Below are positions 25,277-34,557 of a stretch of 64,000 nt of DNA, piece after piece. The translations under genes were made by a program, and so were the position numbers. This DNA comes from an uncultured Flavobacteriaceae bacterium (GTDB lineage Bacteria; Bacteroidota; Bacteroidia; Flavobacteriales; Flavobacteriaceae), in the NCBI GenBank assembly GCA_947488435.1, contig CANKZG010000001.1, positions 248,001-312,000 of the forward strand, written 5' to 3'. Each line of letters begins with the position of its first letter. The first letter of the stretch is position 1. The notes beneath the pieces are model-generated. The model saw nothing but the letters and a program-made list of their open reading frames with translations, made no database searches and was not told where the DNA came from.

Positions 25277-27115
25277 TTAAATTAAGACATCAAGTTTAAA
25301 AATGAAAGACTCTAGAGGAGCAATATCCACTCGAAAACGTCCAATTCCCTTAGATATGTGAAGTAGTCCTTTTTCCTTAAAATACAATTGATCTACCAAT
25401 TCATATGTTTCATCTTTCAAATTCCATTCATTGATAATCTCAGCAGGAATTGCGAGGTCAAATCCAAATTTTTCGTGCGCATTAAAATTGGCAATTACAA
25501 CCAATTTCTCCTCTTCGGACCAACGTACATAGGATAATACATGATAATTGTAATATGTTGTGTTTTCCCTATTATAATAGTGAATATCCCGATATGCACC
25601 CATTAGCGCACTACTTTTGATGGTAAAATTTAAAAGGCGTTTATAAAAATCTCGCAAGGACACTTCCGCTTCCGTAAGTTGCCCTCCGTCGAACTTTCTA
25701 TTGTTCATCCATCGCTGATGATGTGGAACACCTATATAATCAAAAATCGAGGTTCTAGATGGTTTTCCAAAACCAGCATTCTCCGCTGCCGGCTCTCCTA
25801 CTTCTTGACCAAAATAAATCATAGTTGGTGCAGTGCTTATGGTTGTCGAAACTACCATTGCAGGCTTGCCCACCAACGCATTTCCTACGAATTCAGGACT
25901 GGCAATACGCTGTTCATCATGATTCTCTAAAAAATGAAGCATATGATGCTCTATATCTTGCAAGCCATTTTGTACTACCGGAATATGATCTGTCCAACCA
26001 TACCCTTTCATGATATGTTTTAGGGAATCGTAGAGTTCTACTTTATCATAGAGATAATCCATTTTCCCTTTAAAAATATATGCTCTGTAAAGGCTGGGAT
26101 TGTATACCTCGGCCAACAACAATGATTTAGGGCTTTTTGTTTTTATGGCAGAGTTTAAATAACTCCAGAATTCTACAGGAACCATTTCGGCCATATCAAA
26201 TCGAAAACCATCTACCCCCATAGCCAACCAATAGTGCGCAATTTCTTTAAACTTAATCCATGAATTCGGCACATTTTTCCATTCCCAAAAATTATAATGT
26301 GCTTTATAATCTAAATCTTCGTAACCTGCGGGTAAAGTATCATAATCTGCAGTTCCATCTGGTTTTTCTCCATAATTAACACGCACAGTTTCGTACCAAT
26401 CGTTAAAATTTGGTTTGGATAATCGAGATCCATTTCCCGTCCATTTTGCCGGGGTTTCCTGAAACTTGCTGTTCGCTAAACGCGTTGTATCTCCACCAAG
26501 TGGGAGGTAGTCACCCTCCCATTCAGGTACCTCAAAAATTTCATTTGGATTGTAATAGAAGTTGTTATTTCTATGATACGATAGTGATGTATCGTCATCA
26601 GCTCCCAAATCAGTTATTCCTTTTGGATTGGACTTTCCTTGATATCCGCGTGCCACATGATTGGGTACGATGTCAATTATTACTTTTAGTCCTATGCTAT
26701 GTGTTCGTTGTATTAATTGCTTGAACTCTTCTAACCTATTCTCAGGATGTTCAGCTAAATCAGGGTTTACATTAAAATAGTCTTTAATTGCATAGGGAGA
26801 TCCCGCTCTACCCTTAACAATATCGGGATCATCATTGGAAATGCCGTAGGCAGTATAATCTTGAATTACAGCATGATGAAGTACTCCGGTATACCAAATA
26901 TGTGTTACTCCTAGAGACTTAATTTCTTGTAAGGCCTTATTCGAAAAATCTTTAAACTTACCAACACCATTTTCTGCCAAAGTCCCCCAGGGTTTATTGG
27001 TCGACTTTGTGTTCCCAAACAAACGAGTAAACACTTGATAAACTACTTTTTTTCCTTCTTTTTCCATCATATTTTCAATACCCTCTCTAACTTGCGAAGC
27101 CATTAAACTTGCCAT
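25277..27115 (-). CDS. Cytoplasmic GH13 alpha-amylase-family enzyme
   Basis: A 612-residue glycoside hydrolase family 13 enzyme without a signal peptide. Conserved regions are DIVPNH (148-153), DGFRFDMAE (302-310, nucleophile Asp307), LLAEVYN (acid/base Glu336) and FLENHDEQRI (Asp400 stabilising the transition state). It probably cuts imported maltodextrins, or acts as a neopullulanase or transglycosidase, releasing maltose for the GH65 phosphorylase encoded 53 bases upstream. Start choice is open: Met17 (27067), just before KKVVYQVFTRLFG, would give a more compact N-terminus. No terminator hairpin is seen in the 248-base gap downstream. Confidence 0.92.
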   Translation of the reverse strand: MASLMASQVREGIENMMEKEGKKVVYQVFTRLFGNTKSTNKPWGTLAENGVGKFKDFSNKALQEIKSLGVTHIWYTGVLHHAVIQDYTAYGISNDDPDIVKGRAGSPYAIKDYFNVNPDLAEHPENRLEEFKQLIQRTHSIGLKVIIDIVPNHVARGYQGKSNPKGITDLGADDDTSLSYHRNNNFYYNPNEIFEVPEWEGDYLPLGGDTTRLANSKFQETPAKWTGNGSRLSKPNFNDWYETVRVNYGEKPDGTADYDTLPAGYEDLDYKAHYNFWEWKNVPNSWIKFKEIAHYWLAMGVDGFRFDMAEMVPVEFWSYLNSAIKTKSPKSLLLAEVYNPSLYRAYIFKGKMDYLYDKVELYDSLKHIMKGYGWTDHIPVVQNGLQDIEHHMLHFLENHDEQRIASPEFVGNALVGKPAMVVSTTISTAPTMIYFGQEVGEPAAENAGFGKPSRTSIFDYIGVPHHQRWMNNRKFDGGQLTEAEVSLRDFYKRLLNFTIKSSALMGAYRDIHYYNRENTTYYNYHVLSYVRWSEEEKLVVIANFNAHEKFGFDLAIPAEIINEWNLKDETYELVDQLYFKEKGLLHISKGIGRFRVDIAPLESFIFKLDVLI

Positions 27116-27168
27116 CTCTTATGTCGCTTTAATTTACAATTTCGGGGGTAATTTAAAGCATCCAACGG

Positions 27169-29475
27169 CTAAATTGTGTTGATCATTTTTGGTGATAGTT
27201 CCATTGACTGATCATTTACTAGGATCGCTAAAGGATCTGTTCCCTCAAGCTCAAAAGTAGTAGCCTCATGAGTGACTTTAACTTTAAGAATTTGATTTCT
27301 AAAATTAATTTTGAAAGAATATGCTTGCCACTGCTTTGGGATACGAGGTGTAAAAGATAAAGTATCATTTTTTATACGCATCCCTCCAAAACCTTCAACA
27401 ATACTCATCCATGTTCCGGCCATTGAGGTAATATGTAATCCTTCTTCAACTTCTTTATTGTAGTCATCTAAATCCAATCGCGAAGTCCTTAAATAGAATT
27501 CATAGGCTTGTTCCATGCGGTCTAGCTTGGCAGCTTGAATGCTATGAACACAAGGAGAAAGAGATGATTCGTGAACGGTAAAGGGTTCGTAAAAATCGAA
27601 ATGTTTTTGTAATGCTTCGGTACTAAAATGATCCTCAAAAAAATAAAACCCCTGCAATACATCTGCCTGCTTGATATAAGGAGAACGAAGAATACGATCC
27701 CAACTCCACTTCTGATTGATAGGACGTTGCGAAGTATCTAAATTGGCAACTGTAATTAATTCTTTGTCCAAAAATCCATCCTGTTGAAGAAAAACATCTT
27801 GCTCCTTGGCATACGGAAAGTACATGTTAGCAGCAACTTCTTCCCACTGTTTAGTTTCTTCCATATTAAGCGTTGTTTTTCCAATAATACGATCATAATC
27901 AGAAGGATATTCTTTTTTAACCTTTTCCAATTGGGTCATCGTGTATTCGATACTCCATTTTGCCAGATAGTTGGTATACCAATTATTGTTGACATTATTT
28001 TCATATTCATTAGGCCCTGTGACCCCAAGAATAACATATTTGTTTTTTGAACTGGAAAAAGTTGCTCTTTGATGCCAAAATCTTGCTATTCCGATTAACA
28101 CCTCCAATCCCATTTCAGGAACATAACTATAATCCCCAGTATATCTATGGTAATTAAATATCGCAAATGCTATAGCTCCATTTCGGTGTATTTCTTCAAA
28201 CGTAATTTCCCACTCATTATGACACTCCTCGCCATTCATCGTAACCATGGGGTATAAAGCAGCTCCATTTGTAAAACCTAATTTGGTCGCATTCTCAATA
28301 GCTCTTTCCAAATGATTAAAACGATATTTCAATAAGTTTCGTGCTACCTGCTGATCCTTAGTAGCCATATAAAAAGGAATACAATATGCCTCAGTATCCC
28401 AATATGTGCTGCCGCCATATTTTTCTCCTGTAAAACCCTTTGGGCCTATATTCAAATTAGAGTCACGACCCGAATAGGTTTGATTTAGTTGAAAAATTGT
28501 AAATCGAATTCCTTGTTGCGCTTTTACATCACCATCAATTGTAATATCACTCATCTCCCAAACCTGAGCCCAATCTTCTTTTTGTTGTTCCAATAGCGAA
28601 TCAAATCCTTGATTAACAACAATTTTAAGTACCTCTTTGGTAGCATGTATCAAATGTTCAGGCTTGTGATTTCTGGATACCGTATATCCCCCAAATTTTA
28701 GTAGTGATATTGTTTCGTTACTCTTGGCGTCAATTTGGTATTCCTGCGTAATTTTAGAGTCTGATTGTATAAGTCGAGGTACTTGCGCTATTATATTTCC
28801 CCCATGATACAGCTGAGTTTCCATAAAAGTGCAAGTAGCAAAATTAGTCTTCATGGTGTGTGCCTCAATAAACGCCTGTCTTTCCTCTCCCTTGACAGCG
28901 GTTGTGTTCCAAAACTTATCGTCCCAATTACTATCTTCATTGGTGATTCCACTATCTAAATAGGGGAGGACGGTAATTTTCGCATCGGAATTTAATAAGG
29001 TAAGGTTATATTGTATCGCTCCAACTTCATCCTGTCTAAGGCTTAAAAATCGCGTTGCATCCACCATAACCTCAATATTATTGGGAAGTACCGCGATGAA
29101 ATTTCTACGATACCATCCTTCCTTCATATTTAGTTCTCTTCGAAACGTCTTTATTTCTTTACAGGTATTAAGATCCAGGATTTCGGAATTAATTTTGACT
29201 TGAATCCCAATCCAGTTTGGTGCATTTAAAACTTTAGCAAAATACTCGGGGTATCCATTTTTCCACCATCCCACTCGAGTTTTATCCGGGTAATATACGC
29301 CTGCTATATAGCTTCCTTGAAAAGTAGCACCGGAATAATCTTCTTCAAAATTTGCACGTTGCCCCATAGCACCGTTTCCTATACTAAATAGGCTCTCGGA
29401 AGATTTTACGTTTTCTTGGTTAAATCCCTCTTCTATAATAGACCAAGGATCTGCTTTAATATAATTTTGATTCAT
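27169..29475 (-). CDS. GH65 disaccharide phosphorylase, probably maltose phosphorylase
   Basis: A 768-residue GH65 enzyme, normal for maltose, trehalose or kojibiose phosphorylases. It uses inorganic phosphate to split an alpha-linked glucose disaccharide into beta-glucose 1-phosphate and glucose, in the cytoplasm. The active-site region GEECHNEWEITFEEIHRNG (415-433) contains the general-acid Glu, and YWDTEAY (358-364) lies in the substrate pocket. Maltose is the likely substrate because GH13, SusC/SusD and beta-phosphoglucomutase genes surround it. The beta-phosphoglucomutase gene ends at 29476, directly before this ATG. Confidence 0.9.
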   Translation of the reverse strand: MNQNYIKADPWSIIEEGFNQENVKSSESLFSIGNGAMGQRANFEEDYSGATFQGSYIAGVYYPDKTRVGWWKNGYPEYFAKVLNAPNWIGIQVKINSEILDLNTCKEIKTFRRELNMKEGWYRRNFIAVLPNNIEVMVDATRFLSLRQDEVGAIQYNLTLLNSDAKITVLPYLDSGITNEDSNWDDKFWNTTAVKGEERQAFIEAHTMKTNFATCTFMETQLYHGGNIIAQVPRLIQSDSKITQEYQIDAKSNETISLLKFGGYTVSRNHKPEHLIHATKEVLKIVVNQGFDSLLEQQKEDWAQVWEMSDITIDGDVKAQQGIRFTIFQLNQTYSGRDSNLNIGPKGFTGEKYGGSTYWDTEAYCIPFYMATKDQQVARNLLKYRFNHLERAIENATKLGFTNGAALYPMVTMNGEECHNEWEITFEEIHRNGAIAFAIFNYHRYTGDYSYVPEMGLEVLIGIARFWHQRATFSSSKNKYVILGVTGPNEYENNVNNNWYTNYLAKWSIEYTMTQLEKVKKEYPSDYDRIIGKTTLNMEETKQWEEVAANMYFPYAKEQDVFLQQDGFLDKELITVANLDTSQRPINQKWSWDRILRSPYIKQADVLQGFYFFEDHFSTEALQKHFDFYEPFTVHESSLSPCVHSIQAAKLDRMEQAYEFYLRTSRLDLDDYNKEVEEGLHITSMAGTWMSIVEGFGGMRIKNDTLSFTPRIPKQWQAYSFKINFRNQILKVKVTHEATTFELEGTDPLAILVNDQSMELSPKMINTI

Positions 29476-30132
29476 CTATATGCTTGCTATTTCTTTGATA
29501 ACTTCTAAATCGATCTCTGTGAAATTCTTAAAATTGCGATGGGCACTAGACAATATGTTGGCATCTCCAATACCAACACTCATCATGCCTGCATTATTTG
29601 CAGCTTCAATACCTGCAATGGCATCCTCAAAAACAACACAGTTTTCAGGAGCCACATCTAAACCTTTAGCCGCCATTAAGAAAACTTCTGGATCTGGTTT
29701 GGCTTTACTAACATTGTTTCCATCTACAATTAAATCAAAGTAAGAAAGTAACTTTACTTTCTCTAAAATGGTTTGAGCATTTTTACTTGCGGAGCCTAAA
29801 GCAATTGGAAAGTTATGCTCCTTAAGAAATACGAGGATTACGGTTACCCCTGGAAGAATTTCATTTTCATTCATTGTTCCAATATAATTCAGGTAATCCT
29901 CATTCTTTTCTATCATCCAGCAATCGAATTCTTCTTGGGTCGCTTTTATATTCCCCATTTCTAATAATATTTCGAGACATCGCTTTCGGCTTACGCCTTT
30001 AAAACGCTCATTATCTGTTTCAGAGAATGCAATTCCCAATTGATTTGCTAATTTTTTCCATGCCATAAAATGATACTTGGCGGTATCAACGATCACGCCA
30101 TCCAAATCGAATATAAATCCGGTTTTATTCAT
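29476..30132 (-). CDS. pgmB: Beta-phosphoglucomutase (HAD superfamily)
   Basis: A 218-residue HAD hydrolase-fold enzyme. Motif I is FDLDGVIVD (8-16) with nucleophile Asp9 and acid/base Asp11; GSASKNAQ supplies the motif II Ser, SKAKPDPEVF the motif III Lys and FEDAIAGIEAA motif IV. It converts beta-glucose 1-phosphate, the product of the GH65 phosphorylase, into glucose 6-phosphate. It directly abuts the GH65 gene and follows the LacI gene by 21 bases, so all are likely one transcript. Confidence 0.93.
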   Translation of the reverse strand: MNKTGFIFDLDGVIVDTAKYHFMAWKKLANQLGIAFSETDNERFKGVSRKRCLEILLEMGNIKATQEEFDCWMIEKNEDYLNYIGTMNENEILPGVTVILVFLKEHNFPIALGSASKNAQTILEKVKLLSYFDLIVDGNNVSKAKPDPEVFLMAAKGLDVAPENCVVFEDAIAGIEAANNAGMMSVGIGDANILSSAHRNFKNFTEIDLEVIKEIASI

Positions 30133-30153
30133 TTTCTCAATTATTTAGGGTAA

Positions 30154-31182
30154 TTAATTTATTGTAGAGCCTCTTGAGATAAGAGTTGCTTTAATAATTT
30201 CTGTTTTATACGTTTCCTCTTCGGATTCACTTTCCACTTTTTCGATCAACATTTTTGCCGCTAATTCTCCCATTTGTTGCCCGTGCTGGGCAATGGCCGA
30301 AAGTTTTGGGTTCGAATACTTTGACAGTATGCCATCTGTAAATCCTATAAAGGAAACATCTTCTGGGATTCTCAAACCCGATTTCTTTGCAACACCCATA
30401 CAGTGAATCGCAAATAGTTCATTCACACAAAGTGCAGCATCGATGCGATTAGCGTTAAAAAAGTGCTCCACCCTTTGTTCCGTAATATTTTCAATAGCGC
30501 CATAAGGTAATTTTAAAACAAGACTTTCATCAAACGCAATGTTTGCATCTTTTAACGCATCTAAATACCCTTCTGCCCGCTTTAAACTTACATTAAGATA
30601 ATCATCAGTAGTGATCAATGCAATTTTCTTTCTACCGCTATCTATTAAATTTTTAGCGGCCAAATATGCTGCCTCTTTATCGTTTATAACCACCTTATCG
30701 CACGCTATTTCATCTGTAATGCGATCAAATAGAACTAACGGGATTCCTTGCTCCGTTACTTCTTGAAGGTGTTTATAATCATTTTTGGCCTGTGTTTCTG
30801 CAGACAAGGCCATAATAAAACCATCAATACTTCCATTTGCTAACATCTCCATATTAATAACTTCTTTATCAAAGGACTCATCGGATACACATACAATAAC
30901 ATTATATCCTTTTGCATTTGCATATTTTTCAATTCCTCTAAAAACAGTGGTAAAAAAATGGTGAACGATATCTGGGATAATAACACCTATATTCTTAGTA
31001 CGCTTATTTTTAAGACTAATTGCAATGTTATTGGGCTTATAGTTGTAAAGTTTTGCAAAAGCCTGCACTTTCTCCTTTGTATCCTTGCTGATCTCCTCAC
31101 TATTTTTTAGCGCCTTGGATACCGTGGAAATAGAAACCTCTAATTCTCGGGCGATATGTTTAAGGGTGATTTTTCTTTTCAA
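30154..31182 (-). CDS. LacI-family regulator of the maltodextrin locus
   Basis: A 342-residue LacI/GalR protein. The N-terminal HTH is LKHIARELEVSISTVSKALK (recognition helix SISTVSKALKN), the hinge is near NNIAISLKNKRTKNIG, and a periplasmic-binding-protein-like sensor domain follows (NIGVIIPDIVHHFFTTVFRG...). It is the first gene of the minus-strand GH operon and divergent from susC. A near-perfect 16-bp palindrome with the central CG expected for LacI sites lies in the shared upstream region at 31457-31472. The effector is probably a maltodextrin or glucose-phosphate, by context only. Confidence 0.92.
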   Translation of the reverse strand: MKRKITLKHIARELEVSISTVSKALKNSEEISKDTKEKVQAFAKLYNYKPNNIAISLKNKRTKNIGVIIPDIVHHFFTTVFRGIEKYANAKGYNVIVCVSDESFDKEVINMEMLANGSIDGFIMALSAETQAKNDYKHLQEVTEQGIPLVLFDRITDEIACDKVVINDKEAAYLAAKNLIDSGRKKIALITTDDYLNVSLKRAEGYLDALKDANIAFDESLVLKLPYGAIENITEQRVEHFFNANRIDAALCVNELFAIHCMGVAKKSGLRIPEDVSFIGFTDGILSKYSNPKLSAIAQHGQQMGELAAKMLIEKVESESEEETYKTEIIKATLISRGSTIN

Positions 31183-31456
31183 ATCTTTCGTAACTTAAAT
31201 AACAATGGATTCTTTAATAACAAATATGCAGATTCAAAATGTCATCGCGACAAGTTTACTCATTTTTTCAAACAAAAGTATTATAAATCTAGAAATGATA
31301 AATTAGTATCAATAATCTTAAAAAAACTATAAACAAAAAAAATCATATATTTGCTTGATAATTGCTAATTTCCACGCTTTTGGGGCATATTATTTAAAAG
31401 TACATAATTTAACCGTATTGTTATTATCAGTTTACTATTATTACAAAGTTATTAAC

Positions 31457-31472
31457 ACGAAAACGGTTTCGT
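31457..31472. promoter_or_regulatory. LacI-type operator before susC
   Basis: ACGAAAACGGTTTCGT is a 16-bp palindrome with a single mismatched pair and a CpG centre, the form bound by LacI/GalR dimers. It is 93 bases before the susC ATG and about 285 bases before the lacI gene. It lies upstream of the best -33/-7 pair (31493-31524), which would fit activation; if the TATATTTG box at 31346 is used instead, it would act downstream as a roadblock. Confidence 0.6.
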
Positions 31473-31492
31473 AACCTTTTAAATAAGTCAGA

Positions 31493-31524
31493 TTGCGTTT
31501 TAACAATTATTTTACATATGTTTA
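31493..31524 (+). promoter_or_regulatory. Candidate susC promoter
   Basis: TTG (31493-31495), 21 bases, then TATGTTTA (31517-31524), a 7/8 match to TAnnTTTG. Transcription would begin near 31531, about 35 bases before the susC ATG. Confidence 0.4.
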
Positions 31525-31565
31525 ACCTTGGAAATAAAATTAACTAAACTTAAAATTGATTTTTT

Positions 31566-34541
31566 ATGAAGATTACGCTACTAAAAAGTTTCTTGCTAGT
31601 GGGGGCCATTTTGTGCTTCGGGCTAGTTAAGGCACAGACAGTAACAGGTACGGTTTCTGACTCCAATGGTCCTCTTCCAGGAGCCAGTGTTGTCGTTAAA
31701 GGAACTACCAATGGCACTCAAACAGATTTTGATGGTAATTATACCTTAAATAATGTAGGAAGTGATGCGACCTTAGTTTTTAGCTATATCGGCTTTAAAC
31801 CACAAGAAATTCTTGTTAATGGACAAACAACAATTAATGTCACGCTTTCAGAAGATGCCAGTGAACTTGACGAAGTTATCGTTATTGGATATGGTACTGC
31901 TACAAAAGGTTCAACTGTAGGTGCTGCTCAAAGCGTTAAGGCTGAAGAATTTAATAAAGGGGTAATTGTTAACCCACAACAATTAATTCAAGGTAAAACT
32001 GCTGGGGTTCAAATTTCTGCAACCACTGGTGAGCCTGGTGCAGCGGTAAATGTTAGAATTAGAGGTACATCTTCTGTACGTGCAAATAACAACCCGCTTT
32101 ATGTAGTGGATGGTGTTCCACTAAGTGGTGGAGATACTTCAGGACAATCTGGAGGTGGTAATACCGATTTAGGTGCTGCTCAACCGCTTGATCCTCTTAG
32201 TTTCTTAAATCCAAATGATATTGCAAGCATCGACATCTTACAAGATGCTTCTGCAACTGCTATCTACGGTTCTCGTGGTGCAAATGGTGTTGTTATTATT
32301 ACCACGAAGAAAGGTAGAACGGGACAAGGGGTTTTGGAATTCTCAACTACATTGTCTACTGGTTTTATTCCAAATCAAATAGATCTATTAACTCCAGAGC
32401 AATTTTTATCTGCTCAAACAACTTTAGGGGCTACAGGACAAGATTTCGGAGCTCGTAACGATTTCCAAGACGAAGTGTATAGATCTTCATTTACCCAAAA
32501 CTACAACCTCTCTTATGGTGGTGGTGGAGAAAACGGTAATTTCAGATTATCTTTTGGATACCAAGATCAACAAGGTGAAGTGGAAGATAGTGAGTTTGAA
32601 AGATTAACTGCTCGTATTAATGCAAATCAACGCTTTTTTGATAATAAATTGCGTTTTGATACACAAGCAACAATCTCAAACATAGAAACACAGCGTCCTC
32701 CAATTTTTGATAACCCGAATGCTCGTGGAGATTTATTAGCTACCGTGTATGCTTTTAACCCAACGCGTCCTATATTCCTTCCTGACGGAACGTTTAATCA
32801 ACCTACGTTTGAAACTCGTAATCCGTTAGCTGTTTTAGGCTTAACAAGACAAGTTGCAAGTACGCTTAGAGCTTTAATTAATGTAGGTGCAGAATATCAG
32901 TTTACCGATAATCTAAAATTAAGAACTGCTATAGGTTTAGATAAATCTACATCTTCAGGAGCGTCAGCAACGTCGACTTTATTTAACTCTGCGCAAACCT
33001 TAGGTGTTGGTAGAGCTGTTTTAAATGAGGTAGATTTGACCAATGTAACTTGGGAATCTTATTTAAATTATAATAAAGCTGTAGGCGGTGAAAACAATAT
33101 CTTAGATCTTACTCTAGGACATTCTTATCAAGAGTTTGTTACCGAAACAATCTTTACTGAAGCAGCAGGTTTTAGAACTGATGATTTATTCCAACAATTA
33201 AACAATATTGCTTCTGCTCAAGCTTTTGCAGTAAATACATCACTTACAAGAGATGAATTACAGTCCTTTTTCTTTAGAGGTAGTTATTCAATTGATGGAA
33301 AATATAATTTCTCTGGAACGATAAGAATTGATGGATCGTCTCGTTTCGGTTCTAACAATCAGTATGGTACTTTTGGTGCTTTTGGTGCTTCATGGTTGCT
33401 ATCTGAAGAAGATTGGTTCCCTGAATTTTTTGACAACTTTAGATTAAGAGCTTCTTATGGAGTTGTAGGTAACCAAGAAGGTTTAGGTTCTAACCAGTTT
33501 AGTCAACGTGAACGTTTTAATACTGGTGGTATTGATAACGGTGGAACATTCACTCCAGGAGGTACTGGAATTGTTGCCTTTGATAACCCAGACCTACAAT
33601 GGGAAGAGACAACATCTTATAACATTGGTGTTGACTTTGGATTCTTAGACAATAGAATTAGCGGATCTTTCGAAGTTTATGAGAGAACTACTAGCGATTT
33701 CATCCTACAAATTCAGAGTGCTCAGCCAGCGGTTCAGCCTTTCTTCTTCCAAAATATCGACGGAGATATTGTAAACAGAGGGGTAGAATTAAACTTAAAC
33801 GTTGTTCCTGTTGAAAATGATAATTTCAAATGGGACTTTAGTTTGAATGTTGGTTACAACGATAACGAAGTAGAAGATTATGATGGTCCTCCAATAAATA
33901 CTGGTGCAATTAATGGTCCTGGTTTAACAGGAGCATTTGCACAGCAAATTGTAGAAGGACAACCTTTGTTCAGTTTCTTTGTTAGAGAATTTGAAGGCTT
34001 AGATGCTAATGGTAATAACATTTTTGGGAACAACGGTTCTCAGGTATTTGTTGGAGAAAGTGCACTTCCTGATGTAACTCTAGGAATCACACAAAACCTT
34101 AAATACAAAAATTGGGATTTAAGTTTGTTCTTTAACGGTTTACTTGGACAATCTGTTTACAGTAACAACCGTAACGCATTCTTTACCATTGGTAACTTAT
34201 CACAGGGAAGAAACGTAACGGCAGATGTACTTCCATTTGTAGGTGTTGAAAATCCATTTAACCCTGCGGAAGTTTCTACACGTTTCTTAGAAGATGGATC
34301 TTTCTTGAGATTACAGAATATTACCTTAGGTCATAATTTCGAGTTATCGGAAAACAGTATCTTTAGTAACTTACGTGTATTTGCAAATGCGCAGAACGTA
34401 TTTGTAATTACTGGCTATAGTGGTCAAGATCCTGAGGTATCGGTAAATAGATCTATTGGAAATGTACCTTCTTTAGGTATTGATTTAACAGCTTTCCCAA
34501 GACCAACAACACTGTCTATTGGCTTTAACGCAAGTTTTTAA
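31566..34541 (+). CDS. SusC-type TonB-dependent outer-membrane transporter
   Basis: A 991-residue SusC/RagA transporter that imports oligosaccharides across the outer membrane with energy from TonB. It has a signal peptide (1-23, ending VKAQ), a carboxypeptidase-regulatory-like domain (TVTGTVSDSNGPLPGASVVV, ~24-95), a TonB-box-like segment near ELDEVIVIGYGT (~100-112), a plug domain (VRIRGTSSVRANNNPLYVVDG ~165-190) and a barrel ending in a Phe (IGFNASF). SusD follows. The facing operon with GH65, GH13 and beta-phosphoglucomutase suggests starch or maltodextrins as cargo. Confidence 0.95.
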   Translation: MKITLLKSFLLVGAILCFGLVKAQTVTGTVSDSNGPLPGASVVVKGTTNGTQTDFDGNYTLNNVGSDATLVFSYIGFKPQEILVNGQTTINVTLSEDASELDEVIVIGYGTATKGSTVGAAQSVKAEEFNKGVIVNPQQLIQGKTAGVQISATTGEPGAAVNVRIRGTSSVRANNNPLYVVDGVPLSGGDTSGQSGGGNTDLGAAQPLDPLSFLNPNDIASIDILQDASATAIYGSRGANGVVIITTKKGRTGQGVLEFSTTLSTGFIPNQIDLLTPEQFLSAQTTLGATGQDFGARNDFQDEVYRSSFTQNYNLSYGGGGENGNFRLSFGYQDQQGEVEDSEFERLTARINANQRFFDNKLRFDTQATISNIETQRPPIFDNPNARGDLLATVYAFNPTRPIFLPDGTFNQPTFETRNPLAVLGLTRQVASTLRALINVGAEYQFTDNLKLRTAIGLDKSTSSGASATSTLFNSAQTLGVGRAVLNEVDLTNVTWESYLNYNKAVGGENNILDLTLGHSYQEFVTETIFTEAAGFRTDDLFQQLNNIASAQAFAVNTSLTRDELQSFFFRGSYSIDGKYNFSGTIRIDGSSRFGSNNQYGTFGAFGASWLLSEEDWFPEFFDNFRLRASYGVVGNQEGLGSNQFSQRERFNTGGIDNGGTFTPGGTGIVAFDNPDLQWEETTSYNIGVDFGFLDNRISGSFEVYERTTSDFILQIQSAQPAVQPFFFQNIDGDIVNRGVELNLNVVPVENDNFKWDFSLNVGYNDNEVEDYDGPPINTGAINGPGLTGAFAQQIVEGQPLFSFFVREFEGLDANGNNIFGNNGSQVFVGESALPDVTLGITQNLKYKNWDLSLFFNGLLGQSVYSNNRNAFFTIGNLSQGRNVTADVLPFVGVENPFNPAEVSTRFLEDGSFLRLQNITLGHNFELSENSIFSNLRVFANAQNVFVITGYSGQDPEVSVNRSIGNVPSLGIDLTAFPRPTTLSIGFNASF

Positions 34542-34557
34542 TATAAAAAAAATAGTA

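Larger units (their letters stand above)
31183..31565. promoter_or_regulatory. 383-base divergent control region between lacI operon and susC
   Basis: No gene is seen here. Besides the operator and susC promoter listed separately, CAAAAGTA at 31273-31280 reads TACTTTTG on the minus strand (TAnnTTTG) and could serve the lacI operon, though no -33 TTG is at the usual distance. TATATTTG at 31346-31353 is a second full -7 match on the plus strand, also without a clear -33 partner. The rest is A/T-rich. Confidence 0.5.
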
